Shown here piece by piece: positions 63,506 through 64,000 of a DNA stretch of 64,000 nt. The stretch covers positions 10,037,501 to 10,101,500 of the forward strand of contig OX621242.1 of the NCBI GenBank assembly GCA_951640165.1, given 5' to 3'. A model generated the notes under the pieces. That model ran no database searches and was not told where the DNA came from. It saw only the letters and a list, made by a program, of their open reading frames with translations. Positions within the stretch are counted from its first letter, which is position 1. Each line of letters starts with the position of its first letter. Made by a program: the position numbers and the translations under genes. The stretch is from Pseudoips prasinana (Eukaryota > Arthropoda > Insecta > Lepidoptera > Nolidae).

Positions 63506-64000
63506 AATTCCGATTGCACTGCTAACCTTTCTTAGGTTTACTAACCTTACCACAAGCTTGTTTTTATTTAAGCATTATTCAATTTCGTATACATTTGGAC
63601 AAAAACTCTTCCCTTTAATTTTGATTCTTAAGATGTATGCGATAATACATCGGTGACTGCAAAAAAAAATATATAGGCAAAATTCGGTTTTATTTAGGAG
63701 CCTATTACTGGTATCAGAATGTGAACGGGCATCTGTCGTATGCTGACGTAGTCTCTTGCCAATCTCAAGCTAAGTGCGGATGTCTCTGCTCTGTCAAACT
63801 GAATACAAAGACTTGATTATGAATATGTACAATGATACGTGCTTGTACTAACACACATTTTGTGGGGATTAAAAACGTTATACTTACGAGTAGTTACGAA
63901 GACGATAGTAATCTAAAGTGGATTACCTACTCTTCTGTCTTACGAGAATATTATGATAAAGTGACGATTTTGAGTTAACTTAGTAAATTTGTCCCGAGAT
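63506..64000. other. No recognisable feature
   Basis: No motif or coding frame recognised up to the window end. Confidence 0.5.

Overview
This is a eukaryotic, AT-rich, intron- or intergenic-like segment. I place it in a moth or butterfly (Lepidoptera). The reasons are the repeat content: many RTE-type LINE ends finishing in GATGATGATGA tails, R1-clade LINE pieces with the Cys/His C-terminus, short Helitron-like copies ending in CACAGCTAG (Lep1-like), piggyBac relatives in TTAA sites, and several tRNA- or 5S-derived SINE families known to be abundant in lepidopteran genomes. I found no intact host protein gene, no functional rRNA or tRNA gene and no CRISPR. Almost everything recognisable is a mobile element or its remains; all open frames that can be identified are broken retrotransposon or transposase genes.

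Layout. 0-5 kb: scattered SINEs and RTE tails. 5.2-6.1 kb: a non-autonomous hAT element with an exact 8-bp duplication. 6-10 kb: small inverted repeats, LINE 3' ends and a composite SINE. 10.3-12.3 kb: a 5'-truncated Jockey/CR1-type LINE (minus strand) with one internal stop in its reverse transcriptase. 14.4-17.3 kb: a piggyBac element (TTAA on both sides) split by a 1.56-kb R1-clade LINE bounded by a 12-bp duplication. 17.5-17.85 and 27.1-27.8 kb: tandem repeats. 21.4-22.65 kb: a 1.2-kb pentanucleotide array. 25-33 kb: SINEs, Lep1 copies and an inverted RTE pair. 34.15-35.1 kb: a second piggyBac deletion derivative. 36 kb: a 3' end of the same R1-clade family as at 15 kb. 40.1-41.25 kb: a second, GC-rich R1-clade LINE in its own 12-bp duplication. 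44-50 kb: LINE ends, SINEs and hairpins. 50.6-52.8 kb: a dense cluster with three copies of a 141-bp inverted-repeat element, a duplicated segment supplying empty sites, and a 591-bp foldback element inserted in a SINE with an exact 9-bp duplication. 54.9-64 kb: Helitron-like pair in inverted order, more SINEs, RTE tails and two perfect long palindromes.

The elements do not form a pathway. What they give is an order of insertion: LINE into piggyBac, foldback element into SINE, LTR-like repeat into LINE end, and small elements into duplicated segments. The most unusual items are the foldback element at 52.1-52.7 kb, the swapping of 5S and tRNA heads on one SINE body, and recent perfect inverted duplications at 57.34 and 62.15 kb. 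Family names are from motif recognition by eye; no database search was possible.
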